This document shows positions 24,177 to 36,516 of a stretch of DNA of 64,000 nucleotides, piece by piece (position 1 is the stretch's first letter; the number at the start of each line of letters is the position of its first letter). A model generated the notes under the pieces. The model had not been told where the DNA came from. It saw only the letters and a list, made by a program, of their open reading frames with translations, and searched no databases. The stretch is from Chlorocebus sabaeus. Taxonomy: Eukaryota; Chordata; Mammalia; Primates; Cercopithecidae. The position numbers and the translations under genes are program-made. Where the stretch lies: NCBI RefSeq assembly GCF_047675955.1, contig NC_132914.1:46110836-46174835 (forward strand), read 5' to 3'.

Positions 24177-25094
24177 CTAGAAATATTTTCTCAATGTTCT
24201 TCTCACAGCTGCCTTCACCTCCCTGTTCTTCAGGCTGTAGATGAGGGGATTCAGCATGGGAGTGATCACGCTGTACTGCAAGGAGAAGATCAACTCTTGA
24301 ATGGATCCTGAATTTGGCATGAGATAGCGCAGTAATCCAGAGCCATAAAAGAAAATCACTGCAGTGAGGTGGGAGGAGCAGGTGGAGAAGGCTTTGCTTC
24401 TGCCTGTAGTGGAGCTGATCCTCAGTATAGTGGACAAAATGCAAATATAAGACAAGAATATCATGAGAAAATTTCCAAAGAAATGCAGGATGCTGGAGCA
24501 GAGCAGGGTGGTAAAACTTGCAGATGCATCAGAGCAAGACAAAGGATAGAGAGAGGGCAGCTCACAGCTGAAGTGGTGGATATTTTCAGCCTCACAGAAG
24601 TCTAAATTGAGAGCTACAAGGATATTGATGAGGGCATCCAGAAAAGCCAAGCCCCATGAGCCCCCCACCAGCCCTGCCCACAGCTGTCTGTTCATCACTT
24701 GGCCATAGAGCAAAGGAGAGCTGATGGCAACATAGCGGTCATAGGCCATCACAGCAAGCAGGCAGGATTCAGTGCCCCCAGTGGCAAACACAAAGAAGAC
24801 CTGAGCCATGCAGCCCTCTACTGAGATGGTTTTCTTCTCAGACAGGAGGTTCTCCAACAGCTTAGGTACAGTGACAGAGGAATGGCAGAGATCCAAGAAG
24901 GACAGTTGTCCCAAGAAGAAGTACATGGGTGTGTGGAAGCAAGAATCAGCATTAACCACCACCAGCAGCAGCAGGTTTCCCATCACAGTCAGGAGGTAAA
25001 TCACCAGGAACAGCACAAAGAGCAGAGCTTGGGTCTGGGGGCCAGCAGACAGCCCAAGGAGGACAAACTCGGGGACAACGCTGTGGTTTCTCAT
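24177..25094 (-). CDS. Olfactory receptor, class II, OR8S/OR8T-like
   Basis: A single-exon seven-transmembrane odorant receptor of 305 residues, expected at the cilia of olfactory neurons and coupled to the olfactory G protein. Family motifs are all present: N-glycosylation NHS at 3-5, GN at 39-40 (TM1), PMYFFL at 56-61 (TM2), paired cysteines 95 and 177, MAYDRYVAI at 116-124 (intracellular loop 2), SY at 215-216 (TM5), KAFSTCSSHLT at 234-244 (TM6) and PMLNPLIYSLKN at 279-290 (TM7). I chose the Met at 25094 because NHS then lies at the usual distance. An upstream in-frame Met at 25160 would add 22 residues. There are no stops or frameshifts. The TM3 segment ISVEGC-AQVFFVF and the stretch GSWGL-FLDALIN match my memory of human OR8S1, a 12q13.11 gene, but other parts differ, so a paralogue such as an OR8T1P counterpart is equally possible. 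No promoter was recognised. Confidence 0.93.
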   Translation of the reverse strand: MRNHSVVPEFVLLGLSAGPQTQALLFVLFLVIYLLTVMGNLLLLVVVNADSCFHTPMYFFLGQLSFLDLCHSSVTVPKLLENLLSEKKTISVEGCMAQVFFVFATGGTESCLLAVMAYDRYVAISSPLLYGQVMNRQLWAGLVGGSWGLAFLDALINILVALNLDFCEAENIHHFSCELPSLYPLSCSDASASFTTLLCSSILHFFGNFLMIFLSYICILSTILRISSTTGRSKAFSTCSSHLTAVIFFYGSGLLRYLMPNSGSIQELIFSLQYSVITPMLNPLIYSLKNREVKAAVRRTLRKYF

Positions 25095-25160
25095 TGCCTT
25101 CAGTATTTTATTTGGAAAGAGATAAATAAATTGAGTGAAGCCTCTTCTTATGCCTAACAA

Positions 25161-28100
25161 ATATTTAAATGTTTTAACCCTCTTCTCTATTCACAAAGTT
25201 TCTTGCTTACCCAAACATTCATATGCAGAAATGATAAACTACTCTGTCCCTAGATTTCCTAAACCCATGATCATCTTCTCTGCAAGACCCCAACCTTAGA
25301 TTCTCTCTCTCTCCACCTTTGTGTTCTTTCTTTAATGATTCAGAGTTCGTTGTTGCTGTTGTTTTATTATTAAGGCTACTAGAGAGTGTTTGTAAACTAT
25401 TGCTAATGATCTAATAGAGAGGGAGAGATTGAAGGAAAAATAAGATAAAAATTGCAGAAATGGTGTCTCTGAGGGTATGAGAGCAGAAGTAGAGCATGGC
25501 CTTAGGTGGGAACATGTTTGCGTCATCCTTCAGACAGCATGAGGCTAGCAGATTTGGTGTTGGGGAGGAGGCAATTTCCATCCAGTGACTTTTACCTTTT
25601 CAATAAATACTTAAATGAGGTCAGTCATGGAAAATGAAAGGGGATAGCAATTGGAGAATTGCAGAGCACAGAGAAAGGGAAATAATCAGAGAGAAGGCAG
25701 TACAGAGAGATCTCCGATGCTATGTAACTGATCATGAGAAACTGTTGGTCAATATGGGAACACACTCCAGTCATAATCCCCATGCCCCGTTTAAACATAA
25801 TTTATATGTGATCTATTCAGATTCAGGTTCACCTATTGTCTGTACCCTCATGCATTTGTAAACATAGACTACCTACTAACTCTAAAGCCTGGTCTTCTTT
25901 TTTTCTTACTCTGCACTGACAGCCCAGATTAAAATCACAGACTCAGGAGAACGCTTCAGCACTACTGACTACACCATTTTGGCTCTTCCTATTCTACTCT
26001 ATCTTTTGTGTTCATACTGCAAAACAGGCACATTCAGTTCTCAAAGGACTTATGGTTTCTCTCCCACTGTTTGTCCAACCACCACCCAGCATTAATGCTA
26101 TTCTTAGGAATCGAGTCCACACTACCTGCATTTCTAACCCAGTTTAACAATAAATGGCACAGAATTAAAGAAAAACTTTTTCAAATCCAGAGGTCCAGAC
26201 TAATAAGTCTGAATGTCAATGTGAGAATTATGAAGTTGGGAGTTTGAAAATTCCTGTTGGATACAGACCTCTTCCTTGATTCCTAAAAGAGGAAAATAAA
26301 AGGTTAAATAGTGTGTATTATTTCTAAAAACCTAAATACTTCTGTCATGCAGGGAATGCATTTTCCATATTATTTTAATTGTTTTTCTTTTACTCACCAG
26401 TGTAGCTCTAGCTAGAGTAACCTGGATTCTTTTTGAGAACATCACATCATTGGCAGAAGATGCTGGAAAGTCAGGGAATCAAACCAAGAAATCCAGACAG
26501 AGAACCACATCACTCATTATAATTTGGAGGGCAGCAAAAAGAAAGGTCTCCTCTTTTCCACTTGTCTCCAGATGGAGCCCCATTCACCAGCACTAGAAAC
26601 TTAAATTGTGGGGGGAATTTCTCCTTTATAAATGAAGGTCAAAGAGTGAAAATCTTACAGAGGACATTTTCACAAAGGACAAACTTGGAAATTATACCCT
26701 GTCAGGGCCTAGACTTCCTCACAGAAATGAAATATACTGTGTTAGCATTATTCAAGGGGTCACAGGAATAAATAAAGTCATTATTTTTTTAACCTGCTGC
26801 TGCAATTTCACTATTCTCAATGCTTCATCTATACAAACTCTGAATCCAAATTTAGAATGGAAACAGCTCTGAGAATGCTACCACTATGTTTAGTTATTGT
26901 TACAATCAGTTGGAGTCAGCTGACTAGATCTTTTCCCAAAAAGGCCTGCCTGAGAGGAACTTTTTTAAGAATGAGACATACAAAAGTATCTAGCACTGTG
27001 GCAGTCACAAAAGTTACTCCAAATATATTATTTAAAAATACAAATGAATACACTGATGAATGGATGAGTATGTGAATAAATGTGGCTCAGGAAGAGAATA
27101 GTCTAGGGCTTTGCTGCTCACCAAGAACAGACCTGATTGGGAGCCAGTCAAGGATTTTAGGCTCCCTGGGCTTGTATTAAGCCAGATATAGCAAAGGTAA
27201 TAGAGAAGAATTTCACCAACTGGACAGGTTTGCCCCAAAGCAGTGTGTTTTGCTCTGTTCTGCACTTCCACATACCTCGGAGTATGTAATTATAGGGGAT
27301 ACCCATAATTAAAGATATGGTTAGTTTCTGAATCTCATATGTTTGGAGTTCTGGGAGAGGGTTCTGTTTGAGTCACAAAGTGCCCAGAGTCTATCGCTGA
27401 TGTCCTCATCTCCTCCCATCCCTTATAGAGAGCTCTCAAGTATTAGCCTTCCCAAACTTACAGGTTTCTGGCATAATGTGGGCTTTCAGCACCAGAAACA
27501 AGGAATATAGCAAGATAAAGGAAAGAGATCTTGTCTCAATTGTGCCATTTGTACAATGGAATCAAGCAATAACTACCCTGCAAAGTAGTGAGGTCTTAAT
27601 TGCTAACTTGAGTAAGCAACTGAAGACAATTGAGGGGCTGAAGAATCATCAAATTCTCTTTTTTTCATCCCCAATCCAAGTGTTTCATTTTCCCAAAAGT
27701 AGGAAGAGAAGTGATGTTGAGGAGCAGACCAAAACACCTAGGTAACACAAATGAACACCATATTGAGAGGGAAGGGAGAACTCTTAAATACCTCCAACCC
27801 ATGAGAACAAAGATCAGATGAGAGGACTGACAGGGAAAGGAAGTGCCTGATGGAAGAATGGCAGGAAGTGGTGGAAACAGAGGGGAACAAAGTAGCAGGG
27901 AAAATTCTGAAAGGACAGAGGGAAAACATTACCATACGTCTGTCTTTTCCTGGTGTACAATGGATCCTGTTTTTCTGAGTTGGTGGGTGTGCCTCTGAAC
28001 TTGGGAAAAATTCACAGGAGAGAAAATGTACCACAACTGTGATCTTGTGAGCTGATATTGTTTTTTAAGATTTTTTTTGCATAAAGAGAAATACGTAAGC

Positions 28101-29020
28101 TCATTCCTCAAAAGCTCCAGGAAGTAAAGACTTTAAAAAGCTTTTCTGAAGTTTGACAGCATTTTTGCTCTTATCCTGTAATAACTCCAAAACTATAAAG
28201 AAAGGGAAACTAGAAACCTTCAAATTCTTAACAGCAACTTTTTTCATACTTCCCCTAGCATAATTACACAATCATTTCTCTATACCTGTTAATATAGTAC
28301 TAAAAGCACCATGCTAACGAAGGAGGCTCGGGTCTAGCCATTCAGAAGGGCTGCTGGGTTAAGTTGGCCAAAAGGATGGCAAAGTATGATCTGAAAACCC
28401 TGAGGGCAGCTGGGTCCGTCCTGATTAGAAAGCTCAGCCTGAAGCAAACGCTAGGTTCATTAGCTAAAAATGGTTACTAGCTGATTCCACTGGGAATTCC
28501 CACTGAAGCTAAGTGACTCATGGCTTATTTTTAGATCATCTTGCCAATATTGCCAGGTATTTAATTACTGGATATATTAAAAATAGTGATGATTATATGT
28601 ATGATGTTACTATTATTAGGCAATCAATAATAATTCAAATCTATCCACATATTTAACTTTTGGGTTTTTGCTCAACGTTTCTGCATCTAGAACTGAGAAT
28701 CTTAATAACTGAAACTGAGATTTCAGTGGATACATTTGACACAAAATAGACAAAGCAGAAGAAATTTTAGTGACTCAAAAGATAGGTAAGAAGAAAATAA
28801 GAACTTCCATCTTTGAGCATTTTTTTTCTCCTTGAAGTCCTCCTTTTAAATTTTCCCTTAGTGCAAGTCTTTTAGTGATACATATATTTCACCTTAATTC
28901 TTAAAGGATTTACCACTGGCACAGAATTCTAACAGGGAGTTATTTTTTATTCAGTAATTCGAAGATATCACTACACTGTCTTCTGTCTTCTCGTTACAAG
29001 TCTAATGTGATGACATGAGA
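25161..29020. other. Receptor 5' flank and long spacer, no gene recognised
   Basis: An upstream non-coding exon and promoter of the receptor would be expected here, since olfactory receptor genes usually have 5' UTR exons several kilobases upstream. I cannot identify them. Several 60-100 codon frames exist on both strands, but none resembles a known protein. No Alu or young L1 is present, which is unusual for this window. Confidence 0.45.
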
Positions 29021-29021
29021 G

Positions 29022-29230
29022 CTGTCTCTCTCTTTCTCTCTCTGTGTGTGTGCATGCGTGTCCCCACCCCATGATGACACTGTGAGGAGGTGGCCATCTA
29101 CAAGCCAGGAAGTGGCCATACTTTGATCTTGGACTTCCCAGCTTGCAGAACAGTGAGCATATAGATTTATGTTGCTTAAGACACTAGACTATAGTGTTTT
29201 GCTATAGCAGTCCAATTGACTAATACAATA
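29022..29230 (+). repeat. (TC)n(TG)n tract and MLT1-like LTR fragment
   Basis: A TC/TG simple repeat (about 29022-29052) leads into the 3' part of an MLT1-type LTR ('gatcttggacttcccagc', 'tatagcagtccaattgacta'). The 5' part of the LTR is missing. Confidence 0.55.
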
Positions 29231-29469
29231 GAGAAGACATCTCTTCTCAATTCAAAATAAGTGCCTCTACCAGTGCTTTAGATAGATTATTTTGCTTTGT
29301 CAGAAACCTTTCTCCTCCAGACTTGCCCTTCCTCTGCTTAGGATTCCAATTTTCAAAAGTAGGAAATTATAGAACTGAAGTCTTTTTTGTACCATTCTCT
29401 AATCTATTCCTCCCTATCCATACATAACCACTATCCTAAAGTTAGAATGTGGTTTCTCGTGTAGCTTCT

Positions 29470-30110
29470 TCTGCTACCCGTGGTAGCAGAATTGTCTTCG
29501 AAAGATGCCCATGCCCTAATCCCTGAAACCTATGACTATGCCACCTTACATGGCAAAAGAGATTTTGCAGATGTCATTGAAGTTATAGACCTTAAAATAG
29601 GGAGATTATCTTGGATTATCCAGGTGGATCTAATCTAATCACATGAGTTTTTAAAAGGAAAAAACTTTCTCCCACTAGTGTGAGAGAGATGTGATAGAAA
29701 TGGAAGTCAAAGAGATTTAAAGCATAAGAGGACCTGACCTATTGTTTGTTGCTCAATGAGGGATACACAGAAAGCATGAGAAGTAATGTAGGCAGCCTCT
29801 AGGAGCAAAGACCAGCCTCCAGCTGGCAGCCAGCAAAAAAAACAGAGACCTCAGTCCCACAACTGAAAACATCAACCATCAGTCTAAGCTTGGAAGTAGA
29901 TTCATTCCCAGAACCTTAAGAAAGGAATGCAGCCCTGATGACATCTTTGTTTAGGCTTGGTGAGACTCTGAGCAGAGAAACCGTGTGAGCCACTCTGTAC
30001 CTGGACTCCTGACTTATAGAGCCATGAGCTAATCAATACGTATTGTTTCAGGTTGCTATATTTGTGGTAATTTCATTTGCTACACAGCAATAGAAAATGA
30101 ATATATTTCC
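29470..30110 (+). mobile_element. MLT1-like MaLR LTR, old
   Basis: The 5' part reads 'agatgcccatgccctaatcc', 'gcaaaagagattttgcagat' and 'gattatccaggtggatctaa'. The 3' part ends 'tttgctacacagcaatagaa'. These phrases are typical of MLT1 LTRs. Diverged, with no internal region. Confidence 0.65.
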
Positions 30111-30339
30111 CCTTGTATGCTTTTATATTTTTATTACACGTGTCTGTTTTTAAAAACTTTACATAAATATCTCTTGTTATATGTGACATTCTGACATTAG
30201 CTTTTTTTTCATTCAATATGCTTTAGAAATTTATCCAGGTTGATATATGTAAAAATAGTTCATGCATTTAATTGTGTTGTATTATATGATTATACCACAT
30301 TTCTGCATTTTTCAGAAGATTAAAGAACAAGTAATGAAT

Positions 30340-31598
30340 TTGAACATGTTTTGGTTTATCTGCATATTTTATAGGATTTTCTATGTAGACAAGCACATCA
30401 TCTTCAAATAATAACAAGTCCTTTTTCTCTCTCTTTCCCGGTGTTAAATTTTAAATTATTTTATTTCCTTGTCATATTGCATTAATTGGGATTTTCAATA
30501 CAATGTTTAGTTGTAGAGGTGAGTGGCCATATTTGTTTTATTTTAATTGAATACAATACTTCTGTGGATGAAGAATCTAACTGTAAAATATTTGAAGAGA
30601 TTTATTCTGAGCCATATATGAGTGACCATGGCCCATGACACAGCCCTCAGGAGATCCTGAGAACATGTGCCCAAGGTGGTCATGTGCAGCTTGGTTTTAT
30701 ACATTTTAGGGGGGCATGAGACATCAATCAAATACAAATTTAGAAATAAATTGGTTTGGAACACCTTGAGGAGGGGGCAGCTATGGGCTATAGCTGCCAG
30801 GCTATAGCTTCCAGGCTATAGGCAAATTTAAACATTTTCTGTTTGACAATTGGTTGAGTTTGTCTAAAGACCTGGGATCAATAGAAAGGAAACATTCAGG
30901 TTGAGACAACAGATTATGGAAATCAAGGTTCTTTTGAAGTCTCATAGTGGCTGCCCTTAGAGACAATAGATGATGACTGTTTCCTATTCAGACCTTTAAA
31001 ATCTGCTAGACTCTCAGTTCATCTCTTCAGTATTAGGAGAATCTTCAGCCTGAGAGAAAAAGATCTAGCTAGTATCTATTAAAAGATGTTAATAGAGATT
31101 CTTTACGGATGCAAATTTTCCCCGCAAAGGATGGCTTTGTAGGGCCATTTCAAAATACGGCAAAGATACATGTTTTGAGGTAAAGTACTTTTATTTTCTT
31201 TTTTGTCACATAATGTTATGCCAGAGTCAGATTGGAAAGTAAGTCACAATATGCAGGGTTAAATAAAACCCATCTCATGAGAATTTATGGTTTGTAGGTC
31301 ATGACTCCCCAGACTACTTAGATAGGAATTTGGGCAAGATAAGAACAAATCAGAATTTAGTCCTTGTTTCTAAAATGTATTATTTAAGTAAAAGTTTACA
31401 CTAGGCTTTGTACTCTATCACATTAAGAAAGTTCCTTACTATTCCCAGTTTACTAAGACCTTTATAATAAATAAGAGTTGAATTTAATTGAATGCCTTTT
31501 TGCATCTGTTGAGAAAACCTGATATTTTTTCACATAAAATTTTAATTAGTGGATATTAATAAAACATCTTCTGAAGATTCAATTATAAAATTGTTCCA
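30340..31598 (-). repeat. Old L1 fragment (-) split by an LTR
   Basis: About 30340-30570 and 31420-31598 both look like reverse-strand old L1 ORF2 ('caagcacatcatcttcaaat', then 'tgaatgcctttttgcatctg'). The intervening segment is an LTR, so the two halves are probably one element. Confidence 0.55.
30575..31400 (-). mobile_element. Endogenous retrovirus-type solo LTR, subfamily not assigned
   Basis: Recognised by general resemblance to primate ERV1-type LTR text: 'tttattctgagccatatatg', 'catgacacagccctcaggag', 'cattttaggggggcatgaga' and 'gggccatttcaaaatacggc'. It has no coding region. Inside, a 14-bp unit (ggctatagctgcca and variant) is repeated about three times near 30787-30826. Exact ends are not defined. 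Confidence 0.5.
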
Positions 31599-31935
31599 TG
31601 ATATGATTTGGTTGTGTCCCTACCCAAATCTCAACTGTGTCCCCACCCAAATCTCAACTTGAATTGTCTCTCCTATAATTCTCACATGTTGTGGGAGGGA
31701 CCCAGGGGGAGGTAATCGAGTCATTGGGGCCAGTCTCACGAGATTTGATGGTTTTATCAGGGGTTTCTGATTTTGCTTCTTCCTCTAATTTTTCTCTTGC
31801 CACTGCCATGTAGGCAACACCCTCTGCCATGATCCTGAGGCCGCTCCAGCTATGTGGAACTGTAAGTCCAATTAAACTTCTTTATCCTCCCAGTTTCTGG
31901 TATGTATCAGCAGCATGAAAACGAACTAATACGTT
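31599..31935 (+). mobile_element. MaLR solo LTR (MSTA/THE1 type)
   Basis: Starts 'tgatatgatttggttgtgtc' and ends near 'aaaacgaactaatacg', with 'gttgtgggagggacccaggg' and 'tctcacgagatttgatggtt' between. A local duplication of the 'cccacccaaatctcaact' segment (about 31620-31660) is unusual. The central part is shorter than the usual LTR. Confidence 0.85.
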
Positions 31936-32035
31936 GCATTAATGCTACTGTAAATCTAACCATTTCAAAACTAGAGGAATGGAAAAGAAACAATCCTATC
32001 TAACAGTACATATATATGTATATATATATATAAAA

Positions 32036-35000
32036 CAACCTGCCCCTGAATGGCTTTTGACTAAATAATGAAATTAAGGCAGAAATCAAGAAGTTCTTTG
32101 AAATTAATGAGCACAAAAAATACAACATACCAGAATCTCTGGGATGCAGCTAAAGCAGTGTTAAGAAGGAAATGTAGGCCGGGTACGGTGGCTCACACCT
32201 GTAATCCCAGCACTTTGGGAGGCCGAGGCGGGTGGATCACGAGGTCAGGAGATCCAGACCATCCTGGCTAACACGGTGAAACCCCATCTCTACTAAAAAT
32301 ACAAAAAATCAGCCAGGCATGGTGGCCGGTGCCTGTAGTCCCAGCTACTCAGGAGGCTGAGGCAGGAGAATGGCGTGAACCTGGGAGGCGGAGCTTGTAG
32401 TGAGCCGAGATCACACCACTGCACTCCAGCCTGGGCAACAGAGTCAGACTCCATCTCAAAAACAAAAAAAAAAGAAGGAAATGTATAACACTGAAAGCCC
32501 ACATCAAAAAGCTAAAAAGATCTCAAGTTAATAACCTCACATCACAACTAAAAGAACTAGAGAACCAAGAGCAAACCAACCCCAAAGCTAGCAGAACACT
32601 AGAAATAGCCATGATCGAGGCTGAACTGAAAGAGACAGAGACATGAAAAAACCCTTCAAAAGATCAATGAATCCAGGAGCTAGGTTTTCAGAAAAAATAA
32701 TAAAATAGACTGCTAGCTAGACTAATAAAGAAGAAAATAAAGAAGTTTCAAATAAACACAATCAGAAATGATAAGGGGATATTACCACTGACCCCAGAGA
32801 AATACAACCAACTATGAGAGAATATTATCAACACCTCTGTGCACATAAACTAGAACATCTAGAAGAAATGGATAAGTTCCTGGACACATACACCCTTCCA
32901 ACGCTTAACCAGGAAGAAATTGAATCCTGGAATAGACTAATAAAAAGTTCTGAAATTGAGGCAGTAATAAATAGCCTAGCAACCAAAAAAAGGCCAAGAC
33001 CAGATGAATTCACAGCTAAATTCTACCAGAGGTACAAAGAAGGGCTGGCACAATTCCTACTGAAACTATTACAAAAATGGAAAAGGAGAGGCTCCTTCCT
33101 AGCTCATTCTATGAGGCCAGCTCATCCTGATACCAAAGCCTGGCAAAAATATTTAAAAAAAGAGAGAGAGAGAAAACTTCAGGCCAATATCCTTGATAAA
33201 CATCAAAGAAAAAATCCTCAATAAAATACTACCTGACCAAATCCAGCAGCACATCAAAAAGTTTATCTGCCATGATCATCAGGCATGTTTGGTTGCCTGA
33301 TATGCAAGGTTGGTTCAACATACACAAATCAGTAAATGTGGTACATCACATAAACAGAACTAGAGACAAAAACCACATGATTATCTCAATAGATCCATAA
33401 AAAGCCTTTGGTAAAATTCAACATCCCTTCATATTTAAAAAAAAACCTCTCAATAAACTAGGTTTTGAAGGAACATACCTCAAAATAATAAGGGCCACAT
33501 ATGACAAACCCACAGCCAATATCATACTGAATGGGCAAAAGCTGGAAGCATTCCCCCCTTGAAAACCAGCACAAGACAAGGTTGCCCTCCCTTGCCACTC
33601 CCATGCAATATAGTATTAGAAGTTCTGACCAGGGCAATCAGGCAAGAGAAAGAAATAAAAGATATTCAAATAGGAAAGAGGAAGTCAAACTATCTTTGTT
33701 TGCAGATGACATAATCCTATTTCTAGAAAACCCAATCATCTCAGCCCAAAAGCTTCTTAAGATGATAAGCAACCTCAGCAAAGTCTCAGGATACAAAAAG
33801 TAATGTGCAAAAATCACTAGCATTCTTATACACCAGCAACAGACAAGGCAACAGCCAAATCACAAATGGCCTCCCATTCACAATTGCCATAATATGAATA
33901 AAATACCTAGAAATACAGCTAAGAAGGGAAGCAAAGGACTTCTTCAAGGAGAACTGCAAACCACTGCTCAAAGAAATCAGAAATGGCACAAATGGAAAAA
34001 CATTCCACGCTTATAAATAGGAAGAATCAGTATTGTGAAAATGGCCATACTGTCCAAAATAATTTATAGATTCAATGCTATTCCCATTAAACTACCATTG
34101 ATATTCTTCACAGAATTAGAAAACCCTATTTTAAAATTCATGTGGAACCAAAAAATAGCTCAAGTGGCCAAGGCAATCCTAAGCAAAAAGAACAAAGCTG
34201 GAAGTATCACTCTACCCAAATTCAAACTATACTACAGGGCTACAGTAACAAAAATAGCCTAGTATTGGTGCAAGAACAGACACACACACCAATGGAATGG
34301 AATAGAGAACCCAGAAATAAGACCACACACCTACAACCATCTGATCTTCAACAAACCTGACAAAAACAAGCAATGGGGAAAGGATTTCCTATTTAATAAA
34401 TGGTGCTAGGAGAACTGGCTAGCCATATGCAGATAGTTGAAACTGGACCCCTTCCTTACCCCATATGCAAAAATCAACTAAAGATAGATTAAAGACTTAA
34501 ATGTAAAACCCAAAACTATAAAAACTCTACAAGAAAACTTAGGCAATACCATTCAGGACATAGGCACAGGCAAGGATTTCATGACAAAAATGCTAAAAGC
34601 AATTGCAACTAAAGCAAAAATTGACAAATGGGATCTAAATAAACTAAAGAGCTTCTGCAAAGAAAAAAAAAACACAAAACAACAACAACAACAAAAACTA
34701 TCAACAGAGTAAATAGACAACCTACAGAATGGAAGAAAATTTTTGCAATCTATGCATCTGACAAAAGTCTGGTATCCAGCATCTATAAGGAACTTAAACA
34801 AATGTACAAGAAAAAAAACAAACAACTCCATTAAAAAGTGGGCAAAGGACATAAACAGACACATCACAAAAGAATACATACATGTGGTGAACAAACATAT
34901 GAAAAAAAGCTCAACATCACCGATCATTAGAGAAATGCAAATCAAAACCACAATGAAATACCATCTCACACCAGAATGGTTATTATTAAAAAGTTACAAA

Positions 35001-35686
35001 ATAACAGACACTAGCAAGATTGTGGTGAAAAAGGAACACTTTTACACTGTTGGTGGGAGTGTAAATTAGTTCAACCATTGTGGAAGATAGTGTGATGATT
35101 CCTCAAAGACCTAAGCCAGAAATATCATTCAACCCAACAGTCCCATTACTGGGTATATACCCAAAGGAATATAAATCATTCTGTTATAAAGACACATGCA
35201 CATGTCTGTTCACTGAAGCACTATTCACAATAGCAAAGACATGGAATCAAGCTAAATGCCCATCAATGATAGACTGGATAAGGAAAATGTGGCACATACA
35301 CGATGGAATACTATGCAGCCATAAAAAGGAATGAGATCATGTCCTTTGCAGGGATGTGGATGGAGCTGGAGACCATTATCCTTGGTAAACTAATGCAGGA
35401 ACAGACAACCAAACACCACGTGTTCTCACTTATAAGTGGGAGCTGAATGATGAGAACACATGGATACACAGTGGGCAACAGCACACATTGAGACCTGTTG
35501 GAGGGTGGGGGATGGGAAGAGGGAGAGGATCAGGAAGAATAGCTAGTGGATGTTGAGCTTAATATCTAGGTAGGTGATGAGATGATCTGTGCAGCAAACC
35601 ATCATGGCACGTGTTTACCTATGCAACAAACCTGCACATCCTGCACATGTACCCCTGAACTTAAAGTAAAAGTTGGAAATAAATAA

Positions 35687-35690
<4 letters not shown>
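32036..35690 (+). mobile_element. L1, forward, 5' truncated, interrupted by AluY
   Basis: Plus-strand L1 starting in mid ORF2, with frames at 32814-33224, 33531-33803, 34035-34262, 34743-35069 and 35080-35334 all reading ORF2. The 3' UTR ends 'acatgtacccctgaactt' and the tail runs into a TA repeat. An AluY splits it at 32177. Many stops and shifts. A local poly(A)/CAA expansion lies at about 34663-34698. Confidence 0.92.
32177..32471 (+). mobile_element. AluY inserted in L1, with target-site duplication
   Basis: Full AluY from 'ggccgggtacggtggctcac' with the AluY-type 'gatcacgaggtcaggagatc'. The 14-bp duplication aagaaggaaatgta flanks it (32163-32176 and 32472-32485). Joining the flanks restores L1 sequence, so the Alu is younger than the L1. 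Confidence 0.95.

Positions 35691-35728
<38 letters not shown>
35690..35728. repeat. (TA)n microsatellite at L1 tail
   Basis: About 19 TA units directly after the A-rich tail of the preceding L1. Confidence 0.9.
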
Positions 35729-35731
<3 letters not shown>

Positions 35732-36167
35732 CATGTTCTGATATTCAAAGAAACTAATTTGCCCAGTGCCTCACAGCTAGAAATTTAAAGATAATGAAGA
35801 GTCAGGATTTATCCTCAAGTTTATTTAAACCTAAGGTATTTTTTAAAAAATAAAACAAAATATTTTGCACATTGCCTGTTTCAAACACACACTATAGGTA
35901 TGAAACATATAAGCATAATATAATATATCTATATTCGTCTATCTATATCCATATACATGTAATCATTCACAGCTCCTTTATTCTGACCTTGAGAAAACAA
36001 AGAAGGTGATATTTTACTTCTCAACCAAACTGAAAAAAGAAATGCCTTCTTAGATTCATTGTACTTGAAGCCTTCAGTAGCTTTGGAGCATCAGGATACC
36101 ATGAGGTCAGGGAACTCCTGTTATTGTTGAAAATAAATCAGGGACTCTAAATTACAGGAAGCAAAAT
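35729..36167. other. Non-coding spacer
   Basis: AT-rich, with no gene or nameable repeat. Confidence 0.4.
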
Positions 36168-36175
36168 CAAGACAG

Positions 36176-36179
<4 letters not shown>

Positions 36180-36223
<44 letters not shown>

Positions 36224-36505
36224 AGATAGAGTCTCGCTCCGTTACCAGGCTGGAGTACAGTGGTGCAATCTTGGTTCACTGCAACCTCTGCCTCCCGGGT
36301 TCAAGTGATTCTCCTGCCTCAGCCTCCTGAGTAGCTGGGACTACAGGCATGCACCACCACACCCAGCTAAATTTTTTTTGTATTTTTACTAGAGACAGGG
36401 TTTCACCATGATAGCCATGATGGTCTTGATCTCTTGACGTTGTGATCTGCCCGCCTCGGCCTCCCAAAGTGCTGGGATTACAGGCGTGAGCCACCGCACC
36501 AGGCC
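36180..36505 (-). mobile_element. Alu, reverse, with long poly(T)
   Basis: About 42 T residues (36181-36222), then full reverse Alu to 'ccgcaccaggcc'. The duplication aagacagttct flanks it (36169-36179 and 36506-36516). The long pure tail suggests a relatively young insertion. Confidence 0.95.
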
Positions 36506-36516
36506 AAGACAGTTCT

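Noticed and set aside
24369..25157. Plus-strand frames of 60-90 codons opposite the olfactory receptor
   Set aside because: They are antisense shadows of a strongly supported receptor gene.
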